A stretch of 34,555 nt of DNA from Faecimorpha stercoravium (GCA_018712555.1 DVGT01000006.1:1-34555); one strand, 5' to 3'; numbered from the stretch's first letter, positions 19,995 through 28,110 are shown. A program made the numbers and translations. Notes: a model not told the origin generated them from the sequence alone.

Positions 19995-21132
19995 CTGTTT
20001 TTCCTCCAATCATAAGTGTTTCAATAAAACCAATATCCGGGCCTGCCTGTTCATAGATTATTATAGGTAAATCGGCTTTGGGCATGTAGTCCATGCCAGC
20101 ACGAATAGCTAAAGACTGCGGCATTGCCGGAAAAATATGTATAGTTCTACAATTCGGATTTTCCTTTTTCAGTGCTTCCATAGCCATTCTGAATGACTGA
20201 ACAAATGTTTCTTGAATACCTACATTTTTCACAAAAGATCGATTTGGATTTTCGATTGTAAGATGGTAAATCGTACAGCTGCTTCCCAATACTGATGTAA
20301 TTCGATCATCGACAATTTGTGTACTGAGGTCTATTACAAACGCAAGTATAGAGCCATCGCTTTCTTTCGTTTTCTTAAAGAGAAAATCCATTGACGAACT
20401 ATCCTCTGGCCAAGTCCATTTTTCTCCTTCTCTATGACATTGAAAAACATGGACATCTAGCTGGTCACAAATGAGTGTGCCAAGCTTTATAAGGAGTGGT
20501 TGAGGAGCCAATGCAAATACGGCTATAGACTCTTCTTTTTTCAGGCCTTGAAAATTAAGTCTGACCTGATCAGCTAATGCAGTCGCTTGATGTTCTATTA
20601 TTTCTTTCGATGGGACATACTTTGTCATGCTGCCTTCGTTCAGGGAAATTGGCACCCCCTGTTTAGGATACAACTTTTCATGAACAACCGCTCGACGTAA
20701 CGTATCGTCAGCACTGAATACGGTAACATTATCAACATTGGAAAAGTAGGTCACCATTTTGCAAGAAGCATCTTCACGAATCTCTGTAAGACTTCGAATT
20801 CGTGCTTCATGCTCTTTTTTCTTTCGCACTAAATAATCGCCCCGGTAATCTTCAGGTTTCGAGTCAATCAAATGATGATGTTCCGCACACAAAAGCATGA
20901 GATTGTCTATTTGATTGATTTCCGATCTGTCCATCTCATTTTTATGTCGTGGCCCCATAGTTCCTATAGCATGTATATGTGCATTTTCTGCAAAATTAGC
21001 ACTATCACCAAAGCTGGAGTCAATGTACAAAAGTTTGTTGCATAACTCACATCTGCCTGCGGACATTCCCCAGAGCCGCATAACAACTTTTGGATCGATT
21101 GTAGTTCTTCCAATTTCGGATGACTTAGCCAT
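19987..21132 (-). CDS. cap5: Cap5-type effector: HNH endonuclease-SAVED
   Basis: A 381-residue CBASS effector. The N-terminal HNH nuclease has CELC (28-31), AHIHAIG (about 53-59) and NLMLLCAEHHHLID (about 87-100). The rest (about 150-380) is a SAVED domain, the sensor for cyclic oligonucleotides, with the LAPQPLLIKLG and HIFPAMPQSLAIRAG stretches typical of that fold. The ATG at 21132 is preceded by AAAAGGAGA eight bases away, and that site directly follows the stop codon of the pglXI remnant (17 bases separate stop and ATG). Signal binding would assemble the protein and trigger indiscriminate DNA cutting. Intact. Confidence 0.92.
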   Translation of the reverse strand: MAKSSEIGRTTIDPKVVMRLWGMSAGRCELCNKLLYIDSSFGDSANFAENAHIHAIGTMGPRHKNEMDRSEINQIDNLMLLCAEHHHLIDSKPEDYRGDYLVRKKKEHEARIRSLTEIREDASCKMVTYFSNVDNVTVFSADDTLRRAVVHEKLYPKQGVPISLNEGSMTKYVPSKEIIEHQATALADQVRLNFQGLKKEESIAVFALAPQPLLIKLGTLICDQLDVHVFQCHREGEKWTWPEDSSSMDFLFKKTKESDGSILAFVIDLSTQIVDDRITSVLGSSCTIYHLTIENPNRSFVKNVGIQETFVQSFRMAMEALKKENPNCRTIHIFPAMPQSLAIRAGMDYMPKADLPIIIYEQAGPDIGFIETLMIGGKTDV

Positions 21133-21149
21133 TGTTAATCGTCTCCTTT

Positions 21150-21616
21150 TTACACTCTACTCAAACTGATCTCGTAGTACATCAGTAGGTTTGAATCTTC
21201 TTGGATAGTCTTTTCAGGCAAGCGTTCTGCGACATCAACAATTGCCTGATAATTCTTCTCCTTCCAGAGGCAGGAGAAACCGACACAGATAGCCTCCGAA
21301 CGGAATAGCTTCAACTTGCCCTTGGAATTCATGTATCCTTCAAATTCCTTCCATAACTTCTTTTCCCGCAGCTTGGATACATCTCCTTCCTTGGTAGTGT
21401 CCGGAATATATCAGCGGCCCTTCTCATCCTGTAAGAAGTTTTCTTCCAGAAGAACAGACAGTTCAGACATGGCTTCAAATTTTCAACGGACTTTACTTCC
21501 TGCATGAATCTCGGCTGTAATTCAGCGTACGTCTGAGGGTCACCAAGCTCCTCGCTCAGCTGCTGATACACCCAAGAGATAGCGGTCTTTTCATTGGTAA
21601 CAAACAAACTGAAGAG
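21150..21616 (-). pseudogene. pglXI: C-terminal remnant of a DUF1156-type DNA methylase (PglXI-like)
   Basis: Two frames together encode a familiar methylase tail: FVTNEKTAISWVYQQLSEEL, PQTYAELQPRFMQEVKSVE, then after a frameshift SVLLEENFLQDEKGR, a TGA where Trp is expected, YIPDTTKEGDVSKLREKKLW, and ICVGFSCLWKEKNYQAIVDV ending in LLMYYEISLSRV. This is the C-terminus of DUF1156/COG1743 methylases, the PglXI component of BREX type 3. The 5' part is missing: homology stops near 21,616 against a toxin remnant. Lesions are one frameshift near 21,480 and one TGG-to-TGA. It sits directly upstream of cap5, the position pglXI would hold before brxHII. Name is from motif memory. Confidence 0.65.
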
Positions 21617-21640
21617 GAAACCCTTCGAGAGTTGAAAAAA

Positions 21641-21916
21641 ATGAAGTTGGATATTGTTTGGACCTCAAGATTTAAAAAGGCTATAAATTAGCCATCAAAC
21701 GGCATATGAGTATTGACCTGTTGGATGATATCATCCGGACGCTATTAAGAGGAGAAAGCCTACCCGCCAAAAACAAAGATCGTGAATTGACGGGAGAATG
21801 AACTGAACATCGAGAATGTCACATCCAGCCTGATTGGCTTCTCGTCTGTCACATTGAGGATGATGTTCTAGTACTGACATTTGCTCGTACTGGGATTCAT
21901 AGCGATCTATTCAATC
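21641..21916 (+). pseudogene. yafQ: YafQ-type (RelE superfamily) toxin pseudogene
   Basis: Reads MKLDIVWTSRFKK, then after loss of one base YKLAIKRHMSIDLLDDIIRT, LLRGESLPAKNKDRELTGE, TGA where Trp is expected, EHRECHIQPDWLL and FARTGIHSDLF. The pattern RELTGxW-xxxRECHIxPDWLL-x-Y and GxHSDLF is diagnostic of YafQ mRNA-interferase toxins. Both a single-base deletion (AAGGCTAT for AAGGACTAT) and a nonsense change inactivate it. Upstream in the same direction TEEETLRELKK (21,608-21,640) may be the last codons of a RelB/DinJ antitoxin. It abuts the pglXI remnant tail to tail-like, showing a rearrangement junction near 21,610. Confidence 0.7.
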
Positions 21917-21995
21917 GCCAACTCCTCCACCACCTCTATCCCTACGGCGCTTTTCTATTCTAAACTCCTTATGGATACCCCTCTCCACGCCAACC

Positions 21996-23180
21996 TTACG
22001 ATGAAGTACCCCCTCTCACCTTTTCCCACACTTCTTTCTCCGCCTGGCTCAGCTTACGCTCATCCGCCAGCAGCCTTCTATAAAAAGCCGAGACATCCGC
22101 ATCTCCCAGGATATACAGCACCTGACTATTGGTCAGTGCGATCTTACACAAGGCTTCCTTTTCTTCCGGTGTCCACTCTCGGATCTTTTTCATCTTCCCA
22201 ATGATCGTATGGGTGTTGGCAAAGTTGTCGCTATTCTCTAAGGCAATCAAAAGATTCGTCTTCTCAATCTCTTTCTCATCGCTCTGCTTATCAGCCTGTT
22301 TGCGCTCTTCCTGCGCGACGAGATGCCAGGATTCCAGGATCTCGTTGGCTGCTGTCCGGTCAATAATCGCCTTAACCAGCGTATCCAGCTCGGTGCCTTC
22401 CGAATAGTCGGCTGGCGCGAAGTACCGGATGCGGTTGTCCCGCATCATCTTGTAGACCTTGCTTTTGTCTCTGGTTTCGGCATTGTAAACGCCGATGGAG
22501 TGTCCGCCATAGGAATTCACTAGCTTCATGCAAGGAATATCGGTATCGCTGTCGCCGATGTAGATCATGTTGCGGAAGGGCACGCGCAGCGTCTCCGGCG
22601 GGAAGTAATCATTCACGGCAGCATCGTTGATGTCCAGTACACCCTTCTCGATGCGGAACAGGAACTGCGTCTTGCTGGTGTAGTTGACCACCTGAGCCGG
22701 CCATATCGCGACGCCCTTTTCATTATAAAGAAAAGAACTGGCATAGATCTTTTCGAAAGCGCCTGCCTTGGCGACGGAAGTGCCCTCGATCATTTCCTTC
22801 AGTCCAGACGAGATGATATAATGCTCAACGATGACGCCCTGCTCTTTTCCGTACTGGCGAACGCGCTCGAACCATTCCTCGACGCCCGGAAAAAGCTGCA
22901 CCTTCTCGCCGTATTCTATGAGCGTCGTCTTGGTGAACAAAAGCGATCCCTCCGCCTCCTGCTTCATCGTAAACATGTAGGCCAGGTTCTGATCCATCTC
23001 ATTCTTATCGGCGAGGGCGTTCGACTTCATCCAAAAGTCTGGCACATGCTCATAACCGACGGACTGAATGAAGCCCTGTGCCTGCATATCGTCTGGCGAC
23101 AGAGTCTTGTCAAAATCATAGCATATGGCTACGACCGGTCGATCCTCTTTATATCGTCTTTCGTACTTCTGATCCGACAT
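21996..23180 (-). CDS. HAD-superfamily hydrolase
   Basis: About 394 residues. HAD motif I is YDFDKTLSP (about 21-29), motif II is IISSGLKEM, and motif IV is YIGDSDTDIPCM, with a lysine-containing region between (KTQFLF). The C-terminal ~100 residues are charged and helical. I chose the ATG at 23180 because AGAGGAGG lies eight bases upstream; a longer frame to 23399 has no ribosome site and carries an unrelated-looking arginine-rich leader. The family hydrolyses phosphate esters; the substrate is unknown. It is a single gene flanked by toxin and phage scars, and looks like a resident chromosomal gene rather than defence. Confidence 0.85.
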   Translation of the reverse strand: MSDQKYERRYKEDRPVVAICYDFDKTLSPDDMQAQGFIQSVGYEHVPDFWMKSNALADKNEMDQNLAYMFTMKQEAEGSLLFTKTTLIEYGEKVQLFPGVEEWFERVRQYGKEQGVIVEHYIISSGLKEMIEGTSVAKAGAFEKIYASSFLYNEKGVAIWPAQVVNYTSKTQFLFRIEKGVLDINDAAVNDYFPPETLRVPFRNMIYIGDSDTDIPCMKLVNSYGGHSIGVYNAETRDKSKVYKMMRDNRIRYFAPADYSEGTELDTLVKAIIDRTAANEILESWHLVAQEERKQADKQSDEKEIEKTNLLIALENSDNFANTHTIIGKMKKIREWTPEEKEALCKIALTNSQVLYILGDADVSAFYRRLLADERKLSQAEKEVWEKVRGGTSS

Positions 23181-23399
23181 CGCATGCGCCTCCTCTGGTT
23201 TCATATTTTCACGAATTCCTATTGTTCTCCATTCCTGTCCGTCCCCGTTTTTCCCTATGCTTCCGCTACACACGCCTCTCGGCCTGTGCTGCTTTTCGCT
23301 CTGCTGCCTGGCTTCCGCAAACGCGACGCCGCGACGATTTGCTTCCCTCAGGTTTTGTGTTTCGTCATGGAAATATGACACGGGGACGGATTTCGACAT

Positions 23400-23774
23400 C
23401 CGTCTAGTTAATTATATCATACCCCTAAAATGAATGCAATTCTTTGTCAAGTTTTCACGAAAAAACTAATGTAGTGTTACAACTGGTGTGAGATCAAGAG
23501 AATAGAAAAAGCGACTGAGTTAGTTAGAATAAAGTCACCTTAACAACCCCCTAACGAAAGGACTCCATCGCCATGGCTATTGTAACACCGAAGAGCAGGA
23601 AAGCAAGCGGTATTTACCACGAGATAACGAAAAAGGTCAATTCCATAAAGTGATACCGCCAGACATAATATATAGACTTTGTTTTGCTGAAGTCCTTTAA
23701 ATATAAGGTTTTCAGCCGTTTCACCCTCTGATAAAACGTCAAAGGCAGGCATCTCTGCCACTATCCCGGTTGTC
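23400..23774. other. Intergenic scar region, no recognised gene
   Basis: About 375 bases without an intact gene. A 26-codon plus-strand frame (ATG at 23,573; MAIVTPKSRKASGIYHEI...) has no strong ribosome site and no known match. Composition and the neighbouring phage HNH remnant suggest decayed mobile DNA. Confidence 0.35.
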
Positions 23775-24030
23775 CGGACCTTACGGATAACATTTATTGT
23801 GAGGAACTCGTAAAGCTGACGAAGCGTTACTACGAGGATACTCGTCGGGCAAACGTTACGGCCGGTCCTGGAAACGGACCCGTGACCACTATGTCCACAA
23901 GTATCCTCTCTGCGAGCAGTGTTTGGAAGGAAGAACGGCACGTTGCGGTGTAGGAAATCCACCACGATGAATCGAACCTGATGAAGCCGTGCCGTTCCTG
24001 CCACTAAAAAACACACAGAGACTGCAGGGA
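23775..24030 (+). pseudogene. Phage-type HNH endonuclease pseudogene
   Basis: Fragments in shifting frames read LTKRYYEDTRRAN, RYGRSWKRTRDHYVHKYPLC, EQCLE, GRTARC, EIHH and DESNLMKPCRSCH. The order (SWKRTRxxYVxxxPLCEQCL ... EIHH ... DESNLMxLCxSCH) is the HNH nuclease found beside terminase genes in tailed phages. At least two frameshifts and a short deletion after EIHH separate the parts, and TAA follows SCH. No terminase or other phage gene is adjacent, so this is an isolated prophage scar. Confidence 0.7.
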
Positions 24031-24041
24031 TCTCTGATAAA

Positions 24042-24070
24042 GAAAAAAGCCATCCCCAAGGGACAGCTTT
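24042..24070 (-). terminator. Terminator after doc
   Basis: On the minus strand AAAGCTGTCCC-TTG-GGGATGGCTTT forms a hairpin with small mismatches, followed by T's (24048-24043). It overlaps the doc stop codon. Confidence 0.7.
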
Positions 24071-24446
24071 ATATCTGGTGTGTGAGAATCCATGTCAGCA
24101 TATCTGCGAACTCTATTTCTCCGGCGGCAAGACTGAGGATTACATCGGACAGTTCTGCCTGTGAATACTGTAACTCCACCCCGTTCAGGACAAGAAACAC
24201 AAGCATGGCATGGGCGCCGATCCGTTTATTCCCATCTACGAATGGATGATTTTTGACAAGACCGAAGCAGAGCCTGGCGGCTTTTTGCTGTAGTGTGGGA
24301 TATACATCCTCGTCGCCGAAGGTCTGGAACGGTGCGTGCAGTGCTGAGTCCAACATTCCTTCGTCCCGAAGCGCCGCTTCTCCGCCGGTCTCCGCTACGA
24401 GCTGGTCATGAAGAAGAAGGATCTGTTGTCTGGTGAGCCGGATCAT
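24069..24446 (-). CDS. doc: Doc-family toxin (Fic fold)
   Basis: A 125-residue Fic/Doc protein. The active-site motif HPFVDGNKR is at 67-75, the form used by Doc toxins, which phosphorylate EF-Tu. The rest matches the short single-domain Doc length (about 125). Its ATG overlaps the antitoxin stop as ATGA, so the pair is translationally coupled, the usual phd-doc order. Intact, with a terminator right behind it. A functional type II toxin-antitoxin module is the straightforward reading. Confidence 0.92.
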   Translation of the reverse strand: MIRLTRQQILLLHDQLVAETGGEAALRDEGMLDSALHAPFQTFGDEDVYPTLQQKAARLCFGLVKNHPFVDGNKRIGAHAMLVFLVLNGVELQYSQAELSDVILSLAAGEIEFADMLTWILTHQI

Positions 24447-24685
24447 TTGGCAAGCTCCTCGTAAGCCTGACGGTTCTTCTCGATCAGACGTTTGGACACA
24501 GACAGGACGTCCTCATCGGCAGCCGTCTGCTCCTGTTCCGCAGAAGAGAACTCCATCACCAGATAACGCGGCACATTATTTTTCAATATGACAACGACGC
24601 CGCTCTCATCTACCAGGCGCGCAACTTTGGAGAAGTTCTGGTTTGCTTCCGTGATGGAAACTAAGTTTTTGGTGTTGATATTCAT
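24443..24685 (-). CDS. phd: Phd/YefM-family antitoxin
   Basis: An 80-residue antitoxin. The N-terminal half (VSITEANQNFSKVARLVDES, about 9-28) is the Phd/YefM DNA-binding fold; NNVPRYLVM follows, and the C-terminal half (DVLSVSKRLIEKNRQAYEEL) is the toxin-binding helix. AAGGGGG lies close before the ATG. It neutralises Doc and represses the operon; an inverted repeat over the promoter fits such autoregulation. Confidence 0.9.
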   Translation of the reverse strand: MNINTKNLVSITEANQNFSKVARLVDESGVVVILKNNVPRYLVMEFSSAEQEQTAADEDVLSVSKRLIEKNRQAYEELAK

Positions 24686-24715
24686 AATGGTTCCCCCTTT
24701 GCTGTTCTTACTTTT

Positions 24716-24749
24716 ATTATATCCAAAAATAGGAGAAATTCAACCTATT
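24716..24749 (-). promoter_or_regulatory. phd-doc promoter with overlapping operator
   Basis: Minus strand -35 TTGAAT (24743-24738), 16-base spacer, -10 TATAAT (24721-24716). An inverted repeat AATAGG/CCTATT (24728-24749) spans the -35 and part of the spacer, a plausible Phd operator. Confidence 0.65.
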
Positions 24750-24922
24750 CTTTGTAAATTTATCGCGATCTAATAGGGCGGTCAAAATCTCTGCGAGGAA
24801 CCGCGGCGGAAAACGGCTCATGGCTTTGTGTGTGAAAAAGCATTTTCAAAAAGAGAATTGACGGCGGTCTGCCAGAAACTATGATAGCAGAAATAATTTC
24901 GAAGAGACTTTTTCCTTTCGTT

Positions 24923-25825
24923 CTACTTCTTTTCTATCGGTATCCATAACTCGGCGTATCGAGAATGATTGAGCTGTTCATTTCCAGACTGATAGAACCA
25001 GCGATACACGGAAATCTCCGGCGCTTCGGCCAGTTCATATCCCGATGTGGACAGCCACTCCCTTACTACCCTCCGCCGCAGGCTTTCAATCTGCTCGGTA
25101 GGATACTCGCTTCTTTCGGTCTCGCAAATGAGATATTGACCTTCTGGCACGAAGATCTTTTCGAAGCGCTGGGCATCCTCCTCCAGTTCCTCTTCTAGGT
25201 GCTGGATATTCCAATCGCTGGGACGTACTGCAATATAAAAGTCATACCCTTCGTCGTCAAAGTTTTGCATGATGTTATAGGTCGTATTGCAGTCATGCGA
25301 AAGCCCCCATAGGATATACTGATTCGTACGGGTGGAACCGTAGAAGTCCGCCTCCTGGTCGGTACGTTGCGCCGGTGTGCCGGTGAATCTTCGTTTATAT
25401 CCCACCAGGGTCATCGCCGGCTTTTTCTCGATCTTATAGTCCATCGTATAGCCTCCCTCCAGGGAAAATTTCAGTACAAGGCTGGAAAAGGACTTCAGCG
25501 TCTGACCATTGCCGCGCGCCTGCGAGGGTAAGATGCCGTGGAACTTCTGAAAGGCTCTCGCAAAACTGTCCGGATTCTCATACCCATACTTCAGCGCGAC
25601 ATCGATCACCTTACTGTTTCCGGCAGCCAGTTCCGCGCCCGCTAAGGACAACCTGCGATTCCGAATGTATTCTCCCACAGTGAAGCCACATAAAATGCTG
25701 AACACACGCTGAAAATGATAGCTGGAAGAAAAACTCCTCGCCGCGATCTCCTGATAATCGATGTCCTCTGGTAGATGCTGTTCGATATAGTCGATCGCGT
25801 TTTGCAAGCCTAAAACCCAATCCAT
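24923..25825 (-). CDS. AraC-family regulator with GyrI-like effector-binding domain
   Basis: A 300-residue regulator. Two AraC helix-turn-helix units lie at the N-terminus (DYQEIAARSFSSSYHFQRVF, about 22-41, and VIDVALKYGYENPDSFARAF, about 73-92). After a linker, residues about 128-298 form a GyrI-like/AraC effector-binding domain (YKIEKKPAMTLVGYKRRF ... EGQYLICETERS ... SVYRWFY ... YAELWIPIEKK). Such proteins sense small amphipathic molecules or drugs. GGAGGGG lies four bases before the ATG. It stands alone between an intergenic stretch and the Phd/Doc module; its target is not evident. Confidence 0.92.
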   Translation of the reverse strand: MDWVLGLQNAIDYIEQHLPEDIDYQEIAARSFSSSYHFQRVFSILCGFTVGEYIRNRRLSLAGAELAAGNSKVIDVALKYGYENPDSFARAFQKFHGILPSQARGNGQTLKSFSSLVLKFSLEGGYTMDYKIEKKPAMTLVGYKRRFTGTPAQRTDQEADFYGSTRTNQYILWGLSHDCNTTYNIMQNFDDEGYDFYIAVRPSDWNIQHLEEELEEDAQRFEKIFVPEGQYLICETERSEYPTEQIESLRRRVVREWLSTSGYELAEAPEISVYRWFYQSGNEQLNHSRYAELWIPIEKK

Positions 25826-26162
25826 ACTACCCCTCCTTGTCTGTCCTCATTCTATCAGACCACGCCTTTCTTTTCCCGATCTTTCCTGCTTTCTCTTGCG
25901 GGTCCCCATATCTCCCATCAAAAAAGGCAGCCTATAACCGTACTTTGGCTGCCAAGAAGTTTTCTCGTTTTCATCGTGGAGGTTGATCATGAATCTTCGC
26001 TTTTACAAAACATGAAACAGAAACGTATAAAAAATAACGAGATAGAAAAACTCAATCTTCTACACTGAACAAAAACCGAGTCCATACCATATTCTGCATA
26101 AAAGAGGGTGATGAAAACGACGGAAGGAATGCATGCGCTGGCCTAACGGCCTGTACCCGGAA
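25826..26162. other. Intergenic region with terminator, no gene
   Basis: About 340 bases. It contains the hairpin listed separately (25,920-25,953) and the promoter region of the AraC-type gene. No other structure or coding potential was seen. Confidence 0.5.
25920..25953 (-). terminator. Terminator after the tag/DIP1984 operon
   Basis: On the minus strand GGCAGCC (25953-25947) pairs with GGCTGCC (25932-25926) around a 14-base loop, followed by TTTTTT. Confidence 0.75.
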
Positions 26163-26672
26163 TTAGACCAGGTCGAACTCAAAAGTCTCGGTCTGATTCA
26201 CGGCATCCAGCGCTAGCTGAGCGCGTGAAAGCTCGTCCGTAACACGCTCATAGTCCGCCTCTACATCGTTCAGATCATAGTTGAGGTAGATATAATCAAT
26301 GATATTCGAAGTACTCCGGAAAGAGTTGGCGCGCGTCTTCGGCAGCTGGCTCTTCATGCTGGCCAGTTTCTCGCGCTTTCTGGTGAGCTGTGGGATGTAA
26401 ACCAGCATCTCGTCGATCGTCATGTTGAAGCCGGGTACAGTATGGGTGGTATTGAACACGTTGAGCGCATGCTTGAGCTGCCGGATCTGCCTCTGCAACT
26501 GATCCAGTTCTGCCTGCGTGGCGGCATAATTATAGGCAGGCCGCACGGACTCTATGTCCTCTCCCACGGCTGCATGAAATTCGCAGCTTAGTTCTTCCTT
26601 ATTTACGAGCGCCTGATATGAATCGTTGAGTTTGCGCAGCAACTTGGCTGCTTCCGCTGATGTGTATGTCAT
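26163..26672 (-). CDS. DIP1984-family protein
   Basis: About 169 residues, helical throughout, matching the DIP1984 family (septicolysin-like; function unclear): LLRKLNDSYQALVNKEELS, LDQLQRQIRQLKHALNVFN, and YIPQLTRKREKLASM. A coiled coil is likely at about 50-75 and 140-160. I chose ATG 26672 since GGGAGG is six bases upstream and it abuts the tag stop; a longer frame to 26924 lies inside tag. It is probably co-transcribed with tag. Confidence 0.8.
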   Translation of the reverse strand: MTYTSAEAAKLLRKLNDSYQALVNKEELSCEFHAAVGEDIESVRPAYNYAATQAELDQLQRQIRQLKHALNVFNTTHTVPGFNMTIDEMLVYIPQLTRKREKLASMKSQLPKTRANSFRSTSNIIDYIYLNYDLNDVEADYERVTDELSRAQLALDAVNQTETFEFDLV

Positions 26673-26673
26673 G

Positions 26674-27237
26674 TTACGCCTCCCTTTCCTTCCAATCACA
26701 GTTTTCCTCATGGGCCCAGATGACGCCCACGGCCTGCAGATACGCATAGATGATCGTAGTACCGACAAACCGCATTCCCCGCCGATAGAGATCCTTGGAG
26801 ATCTGGTCAGATAATGGAGAATGTGTCGGGCCGATCTCCCGCAGTGTCTTGCCATCCGTCCAGTGCCAGAGGTATGCTGAGAAGCTGCCCCATTCCTTCT
26901 GAATGTCCAGAAAGATCTGTGCATTGCGGATCACGGCCTGGATCTTACGGCGATTCCGGATGATCGCGGCATTCGAAGCAAGCTCCTCGATCTTCTCTAC
27001 GCCATAGATGCTGATTTTCTCCGGATCGAACTGATCGAACGCACTTCGAAATGCCTCCCGTTTGTTCAGGACACACTCCCATGTCATGCCTGCCTGAAAG
27101 GATTCCAGAAGAAGCATCTCAAACAGCTTCCGATCCTCATGCACCGGAACACCCCATTCCTCATCATGGTAGCGAATGTAAATCTCATTCTTCGGGTTGG
27201 CCCATCGACAGCGATTCTTATGATCTGCCCACTCCAT
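26674..27237 (-). CDS. tag: DNA-3-methyladenine glycosylase I
   Basis: A 187-residue Tag enzyme. The N-terminal RCRWANPKNEIYIRYHDEEW (about 9-28) with the following GVPVHEDRKLFEMLLLESFQ is the family signature; KLFEML, GMTWECVLNKR and RFVGTTIIYAYLQAVG build the helix-hairpin-helix fold. It removes 3-methyladenine from DNA as the first step of base excision repair. GAGGAGG is six bases before the ATG. First gene of a two-gene unit with the DIP1984-like gene. Confidence 0.95.
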   Translation of the reverse strand: MEWADHKNRCRWANPKNEIYIRYHDEEWGVPVHEDRKLFEMLLLESFQAGMTWECVLNKREAFRSAFDQFDPEKISIYGVEKIEELASNAAIIRNRRKIQAVIRNAQIFLDIQKEWGSFSAYLWHWTDGKTLREIGPTHSPLSDQISKDLYRRGMRFVGTTIIYAYLQAVGVIWAHEENCDWKEREA

Positions 27238-27351
27238 AGGATCCCTCCTCTATGCCACATTCAGTTCTAAAAACATTATACTGCCTGCCACCGAAAAATG
27301 CAAGGAATATTGGCAAGACTAAAGCCATACGAGAACATGCAAAACCAAGAT

Positions 27352-28047
27352 TTACTCCAGGATCCTGCCATCCACGGATAGCGTAATCACCTGCCAGGGA
27401 AGGAACTTTCCACTCGCCTGCAAAGCCTTTTTCGTTGCCATTTCCAGTCCTCCGCAGCAGGGAACCTCCATACGCACAATCGTCACACTCTGGATATCGT
27501 TGTTGGTGATGATTTGCGTCAGCTTTTCACTGTAATCCACCGGATCCAGCTTCGGACAGCCGATCAGGGTAATCTTGCCACGCATGAAGTCCTCATGCAT
27601 CCGAGCGTAGGCATACGCACTGCAGTCCGCTGCAATCAACAGCTTGGCGCCCTCAAAAAATGGCGCATTCACCGGAACCAGTTGAATCTGGCAGGGCCAC
27701 TGGCCTAACCGCGACACCGCGGGTGTCTGATCCGGTACTGCTGATACCGGTGCCTGGGCTATACGGCGCATACGACTTCCCGGGCAGCCGCCCTGCATGG
27801 GGGCATTCTGTTTCTTCTTGTTCTCCAGAACCGCCTTCTCGTCATACGGAGCCGCCTCCCTCTCCACGAAAGAGATCGCTCCCGCAGGACAGGCCGGCAG
27901 ACAGTCTCCCAGGCCATCACAGTAGTCATCTCGCAGGAGCCGCGCCTTGCCCTCCACCATGCCGATGGCGCCCTCGTGGCAGGCCTCCGCGCAAGCGCCG
28001 CAGCCGTTGCATTTCTCTTCATCTATCTGAATTACTTTTCGAATCAT
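27352..28047 (-). CDS. 4Fe-4S ferredoxin-type protein
   Basis: A 231-residue protein. Residues 12-25 contain CNGCGACAEACHEG, a four-cysteine cluster motif; the second motif is CDGLGDCLPACPAG (about 43-56). The C-terminal half (LLIAADCSAYAY, ITLIGCPKLD, MEVPCCGGLEMA) holds more cysteines and resembles the domain found with hydroxylamine-reductase-linked or redox-sensing ferredoxins. It is divergent from a Crp/Fnr gene, a common pairing in anaerobes. A palindrome placed at -41.5 of its predicted start suggests activation by that regulator. Likely cytoplasmic electron carrier; partner unknown. Confidence 0.85.
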   Translation of the reverse strand: MIRKVIQIDEEKCNGCGACAEACHEGAIGMVEGKARLLRDDYCDGLGDCLPACPAGAISFVEREAAPYDEKAVLENKKKQNAPMQGGCPGSRMRRIAQAPVSAVPDQTPAVSRLGQWPCQIQLVPVNAPFFEGAKLLIAADCSAYAYARMHEDFMRGKITLIGCPKLDPVDYSEKLTQIITNNDIQSVTIVRMEVPCCGGLEMATKKALQASGKFLPWQVITLSVDGRILE

Positions 28048-28066
28048 CCTAGATCCATCCTTTCTC

Positions 28067-28095
28067 TTGAAGTCTCAGCCAGAGTATACTATAAT
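28067..28095 (+). promoter_or_regulatory. Promoter of the Crp/Fnr gene
   Basis: TTGAAG (28067-28072), a 17-base spacer and TATAAT (28090-28095). Predicted start near 28102. The Crp/Fnr-type palindrome falls just downstream, a repressing position. Confidence 0.55.
28083..28088 (-). promoter_or_regulatory. -10 element of the ferredoxin gene
   Basis: TATACT on the minus strand, predicted start 28076. No good -35 is present, fitting an activated promoter. Confidence 0.45.
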
Positions 28096-28110
28096 CAAAC
28101 GTGAAAGTCT

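Noticed and set aside
21150..21607. Two small genes of 60 and 92 codons
   Set aside because: They are two frames of one decayed methylase C-terminus separated by a frameshift and a stop.
23181..23399. Longer N-terminus for the HAD hydrolase
   Set aside because: No ribosome site, unusual arginine-rich content, while AGAGGAGG precedes the ATG at 23180.
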